From: an uncultured Bacilli bacterium
GTDB taxonomy: Bacteria; Bacillota_I; Bacilli_A; RF39; UBA660
Length of the DNA stretch: 42,407 bases
Assembly (NCBI GenBank): GCA_934085585.1
Contig: CAKOHI010000012.1
Location: 1-42,407, forward strand
Reading direction: 5' to 3'
The notes under the pieces are model-generated. The model ran no database searches, was not told the DNA's origin, and saw only the letters and a list, made by a program, of their open reading frames with translations. The position numbers and the translations under genes are program-made. Below are positions 26,224 through 33,114 of the stretch, one piece after another (position 1 is the stretch's first letter; each line of letters starts with the position of its first letter).

Positions 26224-26296
26224 AAAAAAATCTCATTGCACTTACAATGAGACTAAATTACTAGTTATTTACAACCCCCATTGCTTAACAACTAGT
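26224..26296 (-). promoter_or_regulatory. Attenuator-like 5' leader with mutually exclusive hairpins
   Basis: The leader of the transglutaminase gene contains, in order on the minus strand, a hairpin with arms AGUUGUU (26293-26287) and AAUAACU (26269-26263) whose loop holds CAAUGGGGG, then a terminator: UCUCAUUG (26252-26245), six-base loop, CAAUGAGA (26238-26231) and seven U (26230-26224), directly before the ribosome site AAGGGGG. The loop segment CAAUGGG (26283-26277) can pair with the terminator's CUCAUUG (six Watson-Crick pairs and one G-U), giving an antiterminator. The DNA also has the dyad ACTAGTT/AACTAGT (26260-26266, 26290-26296). I see no match to a riboswitch class I know. Confidence 0.6.
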
Positions 26297-26299
26297 TAA

Positions 26300-26328
26300 A
26301 TTCTATCATATTTTTAATGTTTTGTCAA
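26300..26328 (-). promoter_or_regulatory. Consensus promoter for the attenuated leader
   Basis: On the minus strand TTGACA (26328-26323), 17-base spacer, TAGAAT (26305-26300). Predicted start of transcription is near 26293, which places the start inside the ACTAGTT/AACTAGT dyad and gives a leader of about 83 bases before the ATG at 26210. Confidence 0.75.
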
Positions 26329-26343
26329 ATTTATAGCCACTTT

Positions 26344-26760
26344 TTAACCTAAATAGTCATCTAAATTAAAAGTAAACTCAATTACACCTGAATAATTATC
26401 TTCAGTATAGTTAGTAAAAAAAGTTATAAAAACAATAAATTTATTTCTTAAATATCTGGTAACTTTAATATCCATATCGGGTTCCATCCAATTACCACCA
26501 ACATTTAATAATGTTTCCTCAAAAAATATATAGCTATTAAAATCAATTTGTTCATTCAATGGTATTTCAAGCAATTTTTCTAATCTACAATTAAGATCAA
26601 AACCAAATGAATAATTATCACCTGAAATATCAAACGATAATGTATTAAAAGAATCAGTTAATATCTTTTTTCCATCTTGATATTGTGTATATTCATGTGA
26701 AACTAATTTTATATCAACATTTTCATTATTAACATTTTCTAATTTAGCAATTTTAAACAT
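26344..26760 (-). CDS. Hypothetical beta-rich protein, 138 residues
   Basis: A 138-residue acidic protein with alternating hydrophobic residues suggesting a beta sandwich (VDIKLVSHEYTQYQDGKKIL, FSFDISGDNYSFGFDLNCRL, GVIEFTFNLDDYLG). No signal peptide, membrane helix or recognised family. GAGGTTGA precedes the ATG and a TATAAT lies at 26779-26784 on the minus strand, so it may be transcribed alone. It stands between the collagen-like gene and the transglutaminase gene in the same direction; a shared role is possible but not shown. Confidence 0.55.
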   Translation of the reverse strand: MFKIAKLENVNNENVDIKLVSHEYTQYQDGKKILTDSFNTLSFDISGDNYSFGFDLNCRLEKLLEIPLNEQIDFNSYIFFEETLLNVGGNWMEPDMDIKVTRYLRNKFIVFITFFTNYTEDNYSGVIEFTFNLDDYLG

Positions 26761-26789
26761 AAAATCAACCTCAATAGTATTATAACAAA

Positions 26790-26808
26790 AGAAACACCAT
26801 TATGGTGT
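26790..26808 (-). terminator. Terminator of the 26817 collagen-like gene
   Basis: On the minus strand ACACCAT-A-ATGGTGT (26808-26794; usable stem of five pairs with a five-base loop) followed by TTCTTTT. It ends eight bases after the stop codon region of the collagen-like gene. Confidence 0.55.
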
Positions 26809-26816
26809 AATAAAGA

Positions 26817-27431
26817 TTATAAATCATATAATATTTTTTTAATCATCAAATTTACATTAGAAAATTCTACATTGGAAGCTGCTGCTCCACCTAAAATAAT
26901 AGTATTTACACTTAACTTTGTATCTTCTTCAAATCTTAATAAAGTAGTTTGATAAAATTGAGCATATTTTCCATTACTTTGAGGAAAACTAAAAGACAAA
27001 GCTCTAAATTCAGAACCATTTTCATCTTGTAAATAAAAATGTCCTCCATGAGCATTATCAGCTCCACTTATTAAACCAGACAAAGTTATCTCATAAATAC
27101 CAGGTTTTACTAAAACTTCATTTTCATTAACTACTTCAAAATAATCTGAAGGATTAGGAATTAACCATGGAGATGAAATAGTAAGCAAACCTTCCTCTTT
27201 AGTATCTACGAAACTCGTATAAAACATAGCCTCAACACTTGCAGGAAAACTAGGTCCTTCAGGCCCCGGATCACCCTTTAAACCTGTCTCACCTTGAATT
27301 TCTTGAGGTCCTATAGCACCAGCTGGACCCGTTGGTCCCATAATTGTACAAATGAGACCCAAATCAATCATATCTTTTCGAAGTTTTTGCTTTTCTAATA
27401 TTTTATCACACAAGTTACTCAAAAAAACCAC
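26817..27431 (-). CDS. Collagen-like protein with C-terminal jelly-roll head
   Basis: Protein of about 204 residues. An N-terminal charged helix with KLRKDMIDLGLICTI leads into a short Gly-X-Y block (GPTGPAGAIGP...GETGLKGDPGPEGP, about 32-60), then a 140-residue beta-rich head (GIYEITLSGLISG, FYQTTLLRFEEDTKLSVNT) resembling BclA/C1q-type trimerising domains. The tag before the GPTGP resembles that of the gene at 31437 (LLELGLCYSVIGPTGP). No signal peptide or cell-wall anchor is visible. The start is uncertain: GTG at 27431, or TTG at 27422 which is better spaced from GGGGTGG. Confidence 0.75.
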   Translation of the reverse strand: MVFLSNLCDKILEKQKLRKDMIDLGLICTIMGPTGPAGAIGPQEIQGETGLKGDPGPEGPSFPASVEAMFYTSFVDTKEEGLLTISSPWLIPNPSDYFEVVNENEVLVKPGIYEITLSGLISGADNAHGGHFYLQDENGSEFRALSFSFPQSNGKYAQFYQTTLLRFEEDTKLSVNTIILGGAAASNVEFSNVNLMIKKILYDL

Positions 27432-27487
27432 CCCATATATTTTAATATATGCTTATTAATATACTTGTAAACTTATAATAATCTATA

Positions 27488-27516
27488 TTTACTTTAATGT
27501 ATTCATTTGATAAAAT
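27488..27516 (+). promoter_or_regulatory. Promoter of the lemA gene
   Basis: TTTACT (27488-27493), 17-base spacer, TAAAAT (27511-27516); GGTGAT at 27523-27528 is the ribosome site for the ATG at 27534. Confidence 0.55.
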
Positions 27517-27533
27517 ATTAATGGTGATACTAA

Positions 27534-28073
27534 ATGAATTTATTTGAAATAATATTACTTTTAATTGTTATATTAGGAATACTTGCCATAATATATGCTA
27601 CAATATATAATAATTTAGTAAGTTATAAATTGAAAATTGAAAAAGCTGAAGGAATAATTGATGAATCCTTACGTCAAAAATATGATATTATATCTAAATT
27701 AAATATATCTATAAAAAAAGTTGTAACCAAAAAAGACTACTTAAAAGAATATATTGATTTAAAAGATAAAAGAATTACTAATTATGATTTAGATCGTAAA
27801 TTAACTGAAGCTTATAACATAATTTTAGAAGTTAAAAATGACCATGAAGAACTAAATACAAAAGAGTTTAACAAAGATCTAAAAGAAATAGATAGATTAA
27901 ATGAAACTCTTACATCATGTAAAACTTATTACAATAATAATACCGGAGAATTAAATAAACTTATTAGAAAAGTTCCAACAAACCTTATTGCTAAAATACA
28001 TGGATATAAAATTAAACCATTTTTTGATGGTAAAAATATGCAAGATGCTGTTATAGATGATTTTAAACTATAA
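27534..28073 (+). CDS. lemA: LemA family protein
   Basis: Membrane-anchored protein of 179 residues. A hydrophobic N-terminal helix (about 3-25) is followed by the LemA signature YNNLVSYKLKIEKAEGIIDESLRQKYDIISKLN (family pattern YN.LV..R..V..A...ID..LK.RYDLI..L) and long helices, ending with IRKVPTNLIAKIHGYKIKPFF, equivalent to the usual FPSN..A...GF....FF. The N-out, helix-bundle topology is known for the family; the function is not settled. It is the only plus-strand gene between the collagen-like gene and the beta-rich gene cluster. Its terminator uses the last codons of the gene as one stem arm. Confidence 0.88.
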   Translation: MNLFEIILLLIVILGILAIIYATIYNNLVSYKLKIEKAEGIIDESLRQKYDIISKLNISIKKVVTKKDYLKEYIDLKDKRITNYDLDRKLTEAYNIILEVKNDHEELNTKEFNKDLKEIDRLNETLTSCKTYYNNNTGELNKLIRKVPTNLIAKIHGYKIKPFFDGKNMQDAVIDDFKL

Positions 28074-28082
28074 CAGTTTTTT
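28048..28082 (+). terminator. Terminator of lemA overlapping the coding end
   Basis: CTGTTATAG (28048-28056) and CTATAACAG (28068-28076) form a perfect nine-base stem, followed by six T (28077-28082). The 5' arm lies in the last codons of lemA and the stop is inside the 3' arm. Confidence 0.8.
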
Positions 28083-28140
28083 ATTAACAAAATAAAGCAA
28101 AAACAAATATGCATATTTTTTGTATTTTACGCTATATTAA

Positions 28141-28272
28141 CTTGTATTAATAGCCACATATTGTACAATTATTTATAGGGAATATATCAGTCGAAAAGAG
28201 ACTGTTAAGAAAATTAAGGTTCTTCAAAATCTAGTGGGGAGTAAAAACTTGATCATGTCAATTGATACCTAA
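28141..28272 (+). pseudogene. Orphan C-terminal reading frame, unrecognised
   Basis: A plus-strand frame with no start codon reads 43 protein-like residues (ending YISRKETVKKIKVLQNLVGS then KNLIMSIDT) to a TAA and is followed by a hairpin with T-tract. It looks like the tail of a lost gene, perhaps of a mobile element, but I cannot assign a family. A TAA immediately upstream closes the frame and the only ATG is six codons from the end. It lies in the gene-poor stretch 28074-28556. Confidence 0.3.
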
Positions 28273-28278
28273 CTAAAA

Positions 28279-28306
28279 CCCACATTTTTTTAAATGCGGA
28301 TTTTTT
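28279..28306 (+). terminator. Terminator-like hairpin after the orphan frame
   Basis: CCACATTT (28280-28287) and AAATGCGG (28292-28299) pair with one A-C mismatch and are followed by TTTTTT. It would terminate plus-strand transcription from the lost gene. Between here and 28460 I see only AT-rich sequence without gene or clear signal. Confidence 0.5.
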
Positions 28307-28460
28307 ATTGCTTATACACTTTTATTTTTAAATATTTTAAATCTTACTTTTTTGATTTTTAAAAATATATAATAATCTAAGTCTAAAAAAATCAAATAAA
28401 GTTAGGAGAAGAAAAAATAATTTATAGACTCAATTACCTTTTTTAATTTTAACCCAAAAT

Positions 28461-28484
28461 AAGACAAGTACTTTTACTTGTCTT
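28461..28484 (-). terminator. Strong hairpin after the 28557 gene
   Basis: AAGACAAGTA (28461-28470), loop CTTT, TACTTGTCTT (28475-28484): perfect ten-base stem. On the minus strand it is followed by ATTTT, a short T-tract. It lies 73 bases after the stop of the beta-rich protein gene and is probably the end of that operon. Confidence 0.6.
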
Positions 28485-28556
28485 ACTAACTTATTAGTTA
28501 ATTCTGCTTTTAAATTCAGATTTACCTTTGATATACACTATATTACAATTCTTTTT

Positions 28557-29105
28557 TTATTGATTATCCTCTAATATTATTTGACCATCTTTTATAGGTA
28601 CATTAGGAAAACTTGCATCAGTAAGCATTATATTTCTAACAGGTGCTGTCGGATTTACTATTTCAATAATTTCTGCTGATGTAGTCATAACAATGGATTT
28701 TACAGTATCGTCAAATGTATGTCCTCCATCACTTGTAATCTGCTTATAATATATTTCCGTACTTCCTGATGAAGCAAACGGGACATTATTAAACACTGCA
28801 TTTCCATCATGATCAGTTATTGCCTCTACTCCAATTATGGTACCAGTACTATCTGTTCTTACAAATTTTGCTCCAACAACTTGAACACCTGTAATTCTAT
28901 CTCCAGTATCTGTTACATGAAGTGTCAAAACACCTTTTGCACTTATAGTAAAAACATAATCATTTGTACCCTCCATTATAGTAACTTGTTTTGGATCCAA
29001 AGTCGAAGCATCATAACCTCCTACTACCGCAGTAGCATTATATACTCCATTAACTAATTCAATACTTCCCTTACCATTAGTTATTGAGATTGTATGTCTT
29101 GCCAT
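28557..29105 (-). CDS. Beta-rich repeat protein with prealbumin/SpaA-like fold
   Basis: A 182-residue Thr/Val-rich protein without signal peptide, beginning MARHTISITNGKGSIELVNG. Residues about 50-135 (YVFTISAKGVLTLHVTDTGD..ITGVQVVGAKFVRTDSTGT..DHDGNAVFNNVPFA) look like a prealbumin-like (SpaA/Cna-B-type) domain with the usual DG.A.F..V.. turn. No LPXTG or membrane segment. GGGGGG ribosome site nine bases from the ATG. It overlaps the end of the upstream gene by 25 bases and is part of the three-gene set 31366-28557 lying between collagen-like genes; it is probably a structural surface or coat protein. Confidence 0.65.
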   Translation of the reverse strand: MARHTISITNGKGSIELVNGVYNATAVVGGYDASTLDPKQVTIMEGTNDYVFTISAKGVLTLHVTDTGDRITGVQVVGAKFVRTDSTGTIIGVEAITDHDGNAVFNNVPFASSGSTEIYYKQITSDGGHTFDDTVKSIVMTTSAEIIEIVNPTAPVRNIMLTDASFPNVPIKDGQIILEDNQ

Positions 29106-29446
29106 ATTATCATTTCCCCCCCTTTAATTATAATATTTGGATTATACTTATCAATTAGCCTTATTGTAATAAGATGTTTTTCATTATTCTCAATATTATT
29201 ACCAATATTTATACAATAAACTTTATCTTTTTTTGCTATTAAGGGTATTTTAAAAATTGCTAAATTATAATATACAATTAACTTATATACCTCATTATCA
29301 CATATTGGCATTTTTATTTTTCCAAAACAATCTGTTTTTCCACTAAAAACAATCTTATTACATTTATTTATTAGCTTAACGTTTAAATTACTTGAATTTA
29401 TATTTACATTATTGCAAAGTTTTATATAAATATAATCATTTGTCAT
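29081..29446 (-). CDS. Hypothetical beta-rich protein, 121 residues
   Basis: A 121-residue protein, Ile/Asn/Lys-rich with several Cys (LCNNVNINSSNL, KCNKIVFSGKTDCFGKIKMPICDNEVYKLIVY). The pattern of short strands around FSGKTDCFGKI suggests a carboxypeptidase-regulatory or prealbumin-like unit similar in style to its downstream neighbour. No signal peptide. GAGGTGA ribosome site. The last 25 bases overlap the next gene, indicating translational coupling. No family named. Confidence 0.55.
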   Translation of the reverse strand: MTNDYIYIKLCNNVNINSSNLNVKLINKCNKIVFSGKTDCFGKIKMPICDNEVYKLIVYYNLAIFKIPLIAKKDKVYCINIGNNIENNEKHLITIRLIDKYNPNIIIKGGEMIIWQDIQSQ

Positions 29447-29500
29447 ATTTCACCTCATTATAATGTATTTTATGAATCATTTTTATTTCTTGTAAAGGCA

Positions 29501-31366
29501 TTATTCCTCAACACACCAAACAATTAGGGTAGAATAATCCTCATCCTCTAATAAATCTTTACTAGGTTTTAGAAATAATCCTTTATCAGCAGAAAATGTA
29601 ATATTACTAACACTTACATTTCCACCATTATCACTTGATTCATATATCAATTTTTGTTTTGTTTTTAAAAGAATTTCTTCATTATTAAATTTTTTAAAAA
29701 ATAATGAATCTATTAATACTTTACCCGTACTCTCTATCATTGGATTTGTATAATATATATATAATTTCCAATTAGTACTATTAATTCTACTATCAACAAC
29801 AGTTACAACTGTCACATTTTCTTTGGATAAAACAATTGGTTTAGTAGATGATGGTATTATATTAAAAGGAATATTTTCCGTTGCTTTTAATAAAGTTAAT
29901 TCTCCTAGAAATGGAGTTATTACTTTTCTTTCAGTAAAAGTGCTATTTAAACAAGATGTTATTTTAACTCTTGTATTATCTGAAATAGCAGAATCTATAT
30001 TTGCCTCAAACAACCCATTTTCATCGGCTGACGCTATTAGACTTTTATTATCAAATTCTATTTTAACATTAGCGTATGGCACAGTATGTCCTGAAATGGT
30101 ATTATTAGAATTTGTAATTGGATGGACATTAATCTTATTTAATCCTATTGTTAATATCTTTCTATCTTGAAACGAAAAACTATTCATATCCGATAATGAA
30201 TTTAATTCTGTATCCGCAAAATTATGTGATGTAACAGTAGTATTATCCTTATTTAGTACACCTACTATTTCAGCCAAATTGTTTTCTTTATACCAATAAA
30301 ATGCAGGTGTATCATCAAAAGTGCAAGCAGAAGTATAATCAAGGGCATATATCCACATATTAATTCTTGTAAATTTAAATGTAAAATCAACAGGATTATT
30401 TGTGTATACAATGTTTGCGTTCTTAGTATAAATATTTACATATTTCGGATTATCTAATATAAACTTTTGATTTATTCCTTTGAAATATATATTATAATTA
30501 TCAGACGGTGTAGTCATATATGTATTTATTACCGAAATGCTTGCACCTTCTTTAACTATAAAATTGCCAAATACATTCCACATAGGCACTCTTTGATGAC
30601 TTTTTTCTATAAATGTAAAATTAGACATTTCTTCTATTATAACATTTCTCGCACCATGAGTTGTTGTTTTAGCAAATCCATTACCAGTTGTTAAAAGAAA
30701 TTCTGCTCCATGACCTACAATTAAATCAAGTCTATTTGTCCCATTCATAAATTCTTTATCAGTAGAAATATTTACTCTACTATTAGGCATAATTTTAACT
30801 GATGATGGTATAACATCATTAAGAAAAAAAACTGTGTTGGTACTCGAGGCACTTGTTATTGTAGAAACACCATCTATTATAATTCTATTGGAATCACAAA
30901 CTCTTTGAGCTGAAACACTATTGGTATCCTTTACTTCTATAACAGAATCAACAATTTTAGTTGTTCCATAATAATTTTGTGAAAGTTCTATCCCCTTAAA
31001 ATTTACATTATTGTACTCAACAAGCACATCAGAATAATTAGGATGAGACGGAACATAAACAACTCCATAACCATGTGAAGATACTATATTCATATTTTTT
31101 AATATGATTCTTTTATTAGTTGTACTTGCTTTTATAACTGTTTCTTCTGAACTCAAATTATTTGTATAAGTATATTTTTTATTATTATAAGTTCCATCAA
31201 TTATTAATTTTGCTTTATTGCTATTTATAACAAAACCACTTGTGGCAGTAATATCACTTCCTAAATAAATACAGTTATAATTATTATCTTCACTTACTGC
31301 TTGCTTTAATTCATCACTAGTTGTAACAACAACAGTATTATTATTTATAATTTGAATAATTATCAC
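29501..31366 (-). CDS. Large beta-helix / Ig-like structural protein
   Basis: A 621-residue Asn/Thr/Ile-rich protein. The first 300 residues have repeated short strands (LIIDGTYNNK, IILKNMNIVSSHGYGVVYV, IIIDGVSTITSAS, VIIEEMSNFTFIE) typical of a right-handed beta-helix (pectate-lyase-like) fold. A middle part (about 400-455, with ITNSNNTISGHTVPYANVKIEF and ADENGLFEANI) resembles bacterial Ig-like repeats, and a last beta-rich part follows. No signal peptide, LPXTG or transmembrane helix. No ATG is near the start; GTG at 31366 lies close behind GAAGG, so the start is uncertain and an ATT a few codons on is possible. Probably a surface fibre or coat component. Confidence 0.6.
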   Translation of the reverse strand: MIIIQIINNNTVVVTTSDELKQAVSEDNNYNCIYLGSDITATSGFVINSNKAKLIIDGTYNNKKYTYTNNLSSEETVIKASTTNKRIILKNMNIVSSHGYGVVYVPSHPNYSDVLVEYNNVNFKGIELSQNYYGTTKIVDSVIEVKDTNSVSAQRVCDSNRIIIDGVSTITSASSTNTVFFLNDVIPSSVKIMPNSRVNISTDKEFMNGTNRLDLIVGHGAEFLLTTGNGFAKTTTHGARNVIIEEMSNFTFIEKSHQRVPMWNVFGNFIVKEGASISVINTYMTTPSDNYNIYFKGINQKFILDNPKYVNIYTKNANIVYTNNPVDFTFKFTRINMWIYALDYTSACTFDDTPAFYWYKENNLAEIVGVLNKDNTTVTSHNFADTELNSLSDMNSFSFQDRKILTIGLNKINVHPITNSNNTISGHTVPYANVKIEFDNKSLIASADENGLFEANIDSAISDNTRVKITSCLNSTFTERKVITPFLGELTLLKATENIPFNIIPSSTKPIVLSKENVTVVTVVDSRINSTNWKLYIYYTNPMIESTGKVLIDSLFFKKFNNEEILLKTKQKLIYESSDNGGNVSVSNITFSADKGLFLKPSKDLLEDEDYSTLIVWCVEE

Positions 31367-31411
31367 CTTCCTTCATAATACTTTATGTTATGATTTAAAA
31401 GTGAAGTAATG

Positions 31412-31438
31412 AAAAAGAATAGAAATTTTCCTATTCTT
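31412..31438 (-). terminator. Terminator of the 31437 collagen-like gene
   Basis: On the minus strand AAGAATAG (31438-31431), eight-base loop, CTATTCTT (31422-31415), then TTT. The stem overlaps the stop codon. Confidence 0.65.
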
Positions 31439-32570
31439 AGTGAATTTTAGTAACACTTAACATTGCATTAGTACTTCCATTAAATTTCATAGTAACTGCT
31501 TTAGATGGTTTAACATTTAATGTTATAATATCATTTGGTTGTAATGACACAATAGTTGTTCCACTAATGCTATTAATCATTTGAGCACTAAATTCACTTG
31601 TTGCACTTGTAGCTGGCTGTAATACACCATTTGCTCTAACAGACATAGTTATAGAACATTCTTCATTTGTTGCACCACATAATAAATATGATACTAAATA
31701 TACGCCATTTTCTTTTATCTTAATTGAATTACCATCTGGGTATTCGGTAAGAAAGGAAGTTCCTTTTTCAGGAAGTGGAATTACTGTATCCGTACCTTGT
31801 GGTAAATTAAGTTGTGTATCAGTCATTGAATACCTAATTCCGTAAGAGGATACAAATTCTGTTCCAGGAGGACCTGCTGGTCCTTGTGGTCCTCTTTCTC
31901 CAGTATCACCTTTTTCTCCCTTTGGAATTGAAAATGCTAAATGATGCACCCAATTTTCAAAAGTATCCATTACAGTGGCCAGTTCACCTGGCTCTAAAGT
32001 TTCTGTTTCATCTATAGCAATATGTTCTGTTCTACCAATTTCTCCAGGCATTCCTCTTGGTCCAATATCTCCTTGATCTCCTTTTTCACCTTTTGGGATT
32101 TTAAAATTTAAAACTACATCAACAGGTGTTCCTGAATTTATAACTTCGGCTTCTTCATTTGGTTCTATTGTTTCTATATTTCCAATTTGAATAGTAGCTG
32201 GTCCTTGGTCTCCCTTTTCGCCTTTAATTCCTTGTGGACCCATGTCACCTTTTTCACCCTTCGGCCCCGGTATTCCTTGTGGACCTATTTTTCCATCAAT
32301 TCCTTGTTTTCCTCTCGGTATTTTAAAATTCAAAATAACATCTTCATTAGTTCCAACATTTTCTACTTTAGCATCTTCAAAAGGTTCTACTGTTTCTATA
32401 ATTCCGACATCAATACTAGATGGACCTGGTATTCCTCTTTCTCCTTGTAAACCAGTATCACCCTTTTCACCTTTTGGTCCAGTTGGTCCAATTACACTAT
32501 AACACAAACCAAGTTCTAATAACTCTCTTCTTCTTTTTTGTAAATCACTTATCATTTTACATTTATCCAT
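31437..32570 (-). CDS. Collagen-like protein with repeated inter-collagen modules
   Basis: Protein of 377 residues. N-terminal charged helix (CKMISDLQKRRRELLELG), tag CYSVIGPTGP, then Gly-X-Y blocks (about 28-50, 86-125, 159-181, 217-237) separated by three related modules of about 36 residues (51-86, 126-160, 182-217) with the pattern I..G.IET.EP.E.A.V.N.GT...V.LNF.IP.GK.G. A C-terminal 140-residue head (GVYLVSYLLCGATNEECSITMSVRANG) resembles BclA/C1q-like domains. No signal peptide. The ATG at 32570 with GGGGTG is preferred to an upstream in-frame codon. It is divergent from the small collagen-like gene at 32690. Confidence 0.82.
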   Translation of the reverse strand: MDKCKMISDLQKRRRELLELGLCYSVIGPTGPKGEKGDTGLQGERGIPGPSSIDVGIIETVEPFEDAKVENVGTNEDVILNFKIPRGKQGIDGKIGPQGIPGPKGEKGDMGPQGIKGEKGDQGPATIQIGNIETIEPNEEAEVINSGTPVDVVLNFKIPKGEKGDQGDIGPRGMPGEIGRTEHIAIDETETLEPGELATVMDTFENWVHHLAFSIPKGEKGDTGERGPQGPAGPPGTEFVSSYGIRYSMTDTQLNLPQGTDTVIPLPEKGTSFLTEYPDGNSIKIKENGVYLVSYLLCGATNEECSITMSVRANGVLQPATSATSEFSAQMINSISGTTIVSLQPNDIITLNVKPSKAVTMKFNGSTNAMLSVTKIH

Positions 32571-32689
32571 ATAAGTTTCACCCCATTTATAATAAGATAT
32601 GTAAAAATATATAAATTTGTTCAAAAATGGACAAGTATCATGAGCATGTCCTAATTTACTTCATAAACTATTATTGAAAGGAGTTCAAA

Positions 32690-33025
32690 ATGAACAATAA
32701 TTTAAAAAGAGCAAGACAATTAATAGATTGTTTTAACAAAGAAAATCCCAATATAACTTACACCTGCTTTGGTCCAACTGGACCTACGGGACCAACTGGA
32801 CCTACGGGACCTGCTAGTGCAACTATAACGGTGGGTGTAACAACTACGACAGCCCCAGGCACAAATGCAAGTGTTGTTAATACTGGTACTCCATCAAATG
32901 CTATTTTAGACTTTAACATTCCAGCTGGTGCCACCGGACCACAAGGACCACAAGGACCGCAAGGACCACAAGGTATTCAAGGACAAACTGGACCTGCTGG
33001 ACCTGCTGGACCTGTTCCTCGATAA
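32690..33025 (+). CDS. Short headless collagen-like protein
   Basis: Protein of 111 residues. N-terminal helix (NNNLKRARQLIDCFNKE), tag TYTCFGPTGP, a first collagen block (28-41), one inter-collagen module (about 43-79, ATITVGVTTTTAPGTNASVV..TGTP), and a second block of GPQ/GPA triplets ending GPVPR-stop. It lacks the C-terminal head of its relatives and may be truncated or a separate short form. AAAGGAG ribosome site seven bases from the ATG. Divergent from the 31437 gene; their common gap contains GGACA/TGTCC inverted arms (32629-32633, 32647-32651). Confidence 0.78.
   Translation: MNNNLKRARQLIDCFNKENPNITYTCFGPTGPTGPTGPTGPASATITVGVTTTTAPGTNASVVNTGTPSNAILDFNIPAGATGPQGPQGPQGPQGIQGQTGPAGPAGPVPR
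32771..32815 (+). repeat. Tandem 18-base collagen-coding repeat
   Basis: Near-identical 18-base units at 32771-32788 and 32789-32806 (GGWCCAACTGGACCTACG) continue into a partial third unit at 32807. They encode GPTGPT triplets. A second short-unit repeat (CCACAAGGA-type, 32937-32980) encodes the GPQ run. Both are prone to slippage, so block length may vary between strains. Confidence 0.7.
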
Positions 33026-33086
33026 AATAAATCATCTAAAAGAATTAATTGTAATTTCAAGCAATATTCCTTTATTAATATAAAAA

Positions 33087-33114
33087 ATAACCGATTTGAT
33101 ATCGGCTATTTTTT
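33087..33114. terminator. Bidirectional terminator between convergent genes
   Basis: CCGAT (33091-33095), loop TTGAT, ATCGG (33101-33105), extended by A/T pairs, with T-rich ends on both strands (AAAAAATAA before, CTATTTTTTATT after). It serves the collagen-like gene on the plus strand and the SIMPL gene on the minus strand. Confidence 0.75.

Noticed and set aside
26224..26296. preQ1 or T-box leader
   Set aside because: No CUA-loop/A-rich tail arrangement of preQ1-I and no T-box sequence or specifier domain could be found; only the terminator/antiterminator logic is supported.
32187..32614. Plus-strand open frames across the collagen-like gene
   Set aside because: They are antisense products of the Gly-X-Y repeats, without ribosome sites, and the minus-strand reading has clear domain structure.
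32771..33012. CRISPR-like short repeats
   Set aside because: The units are adjacent without spacers and encode collagen triplets.
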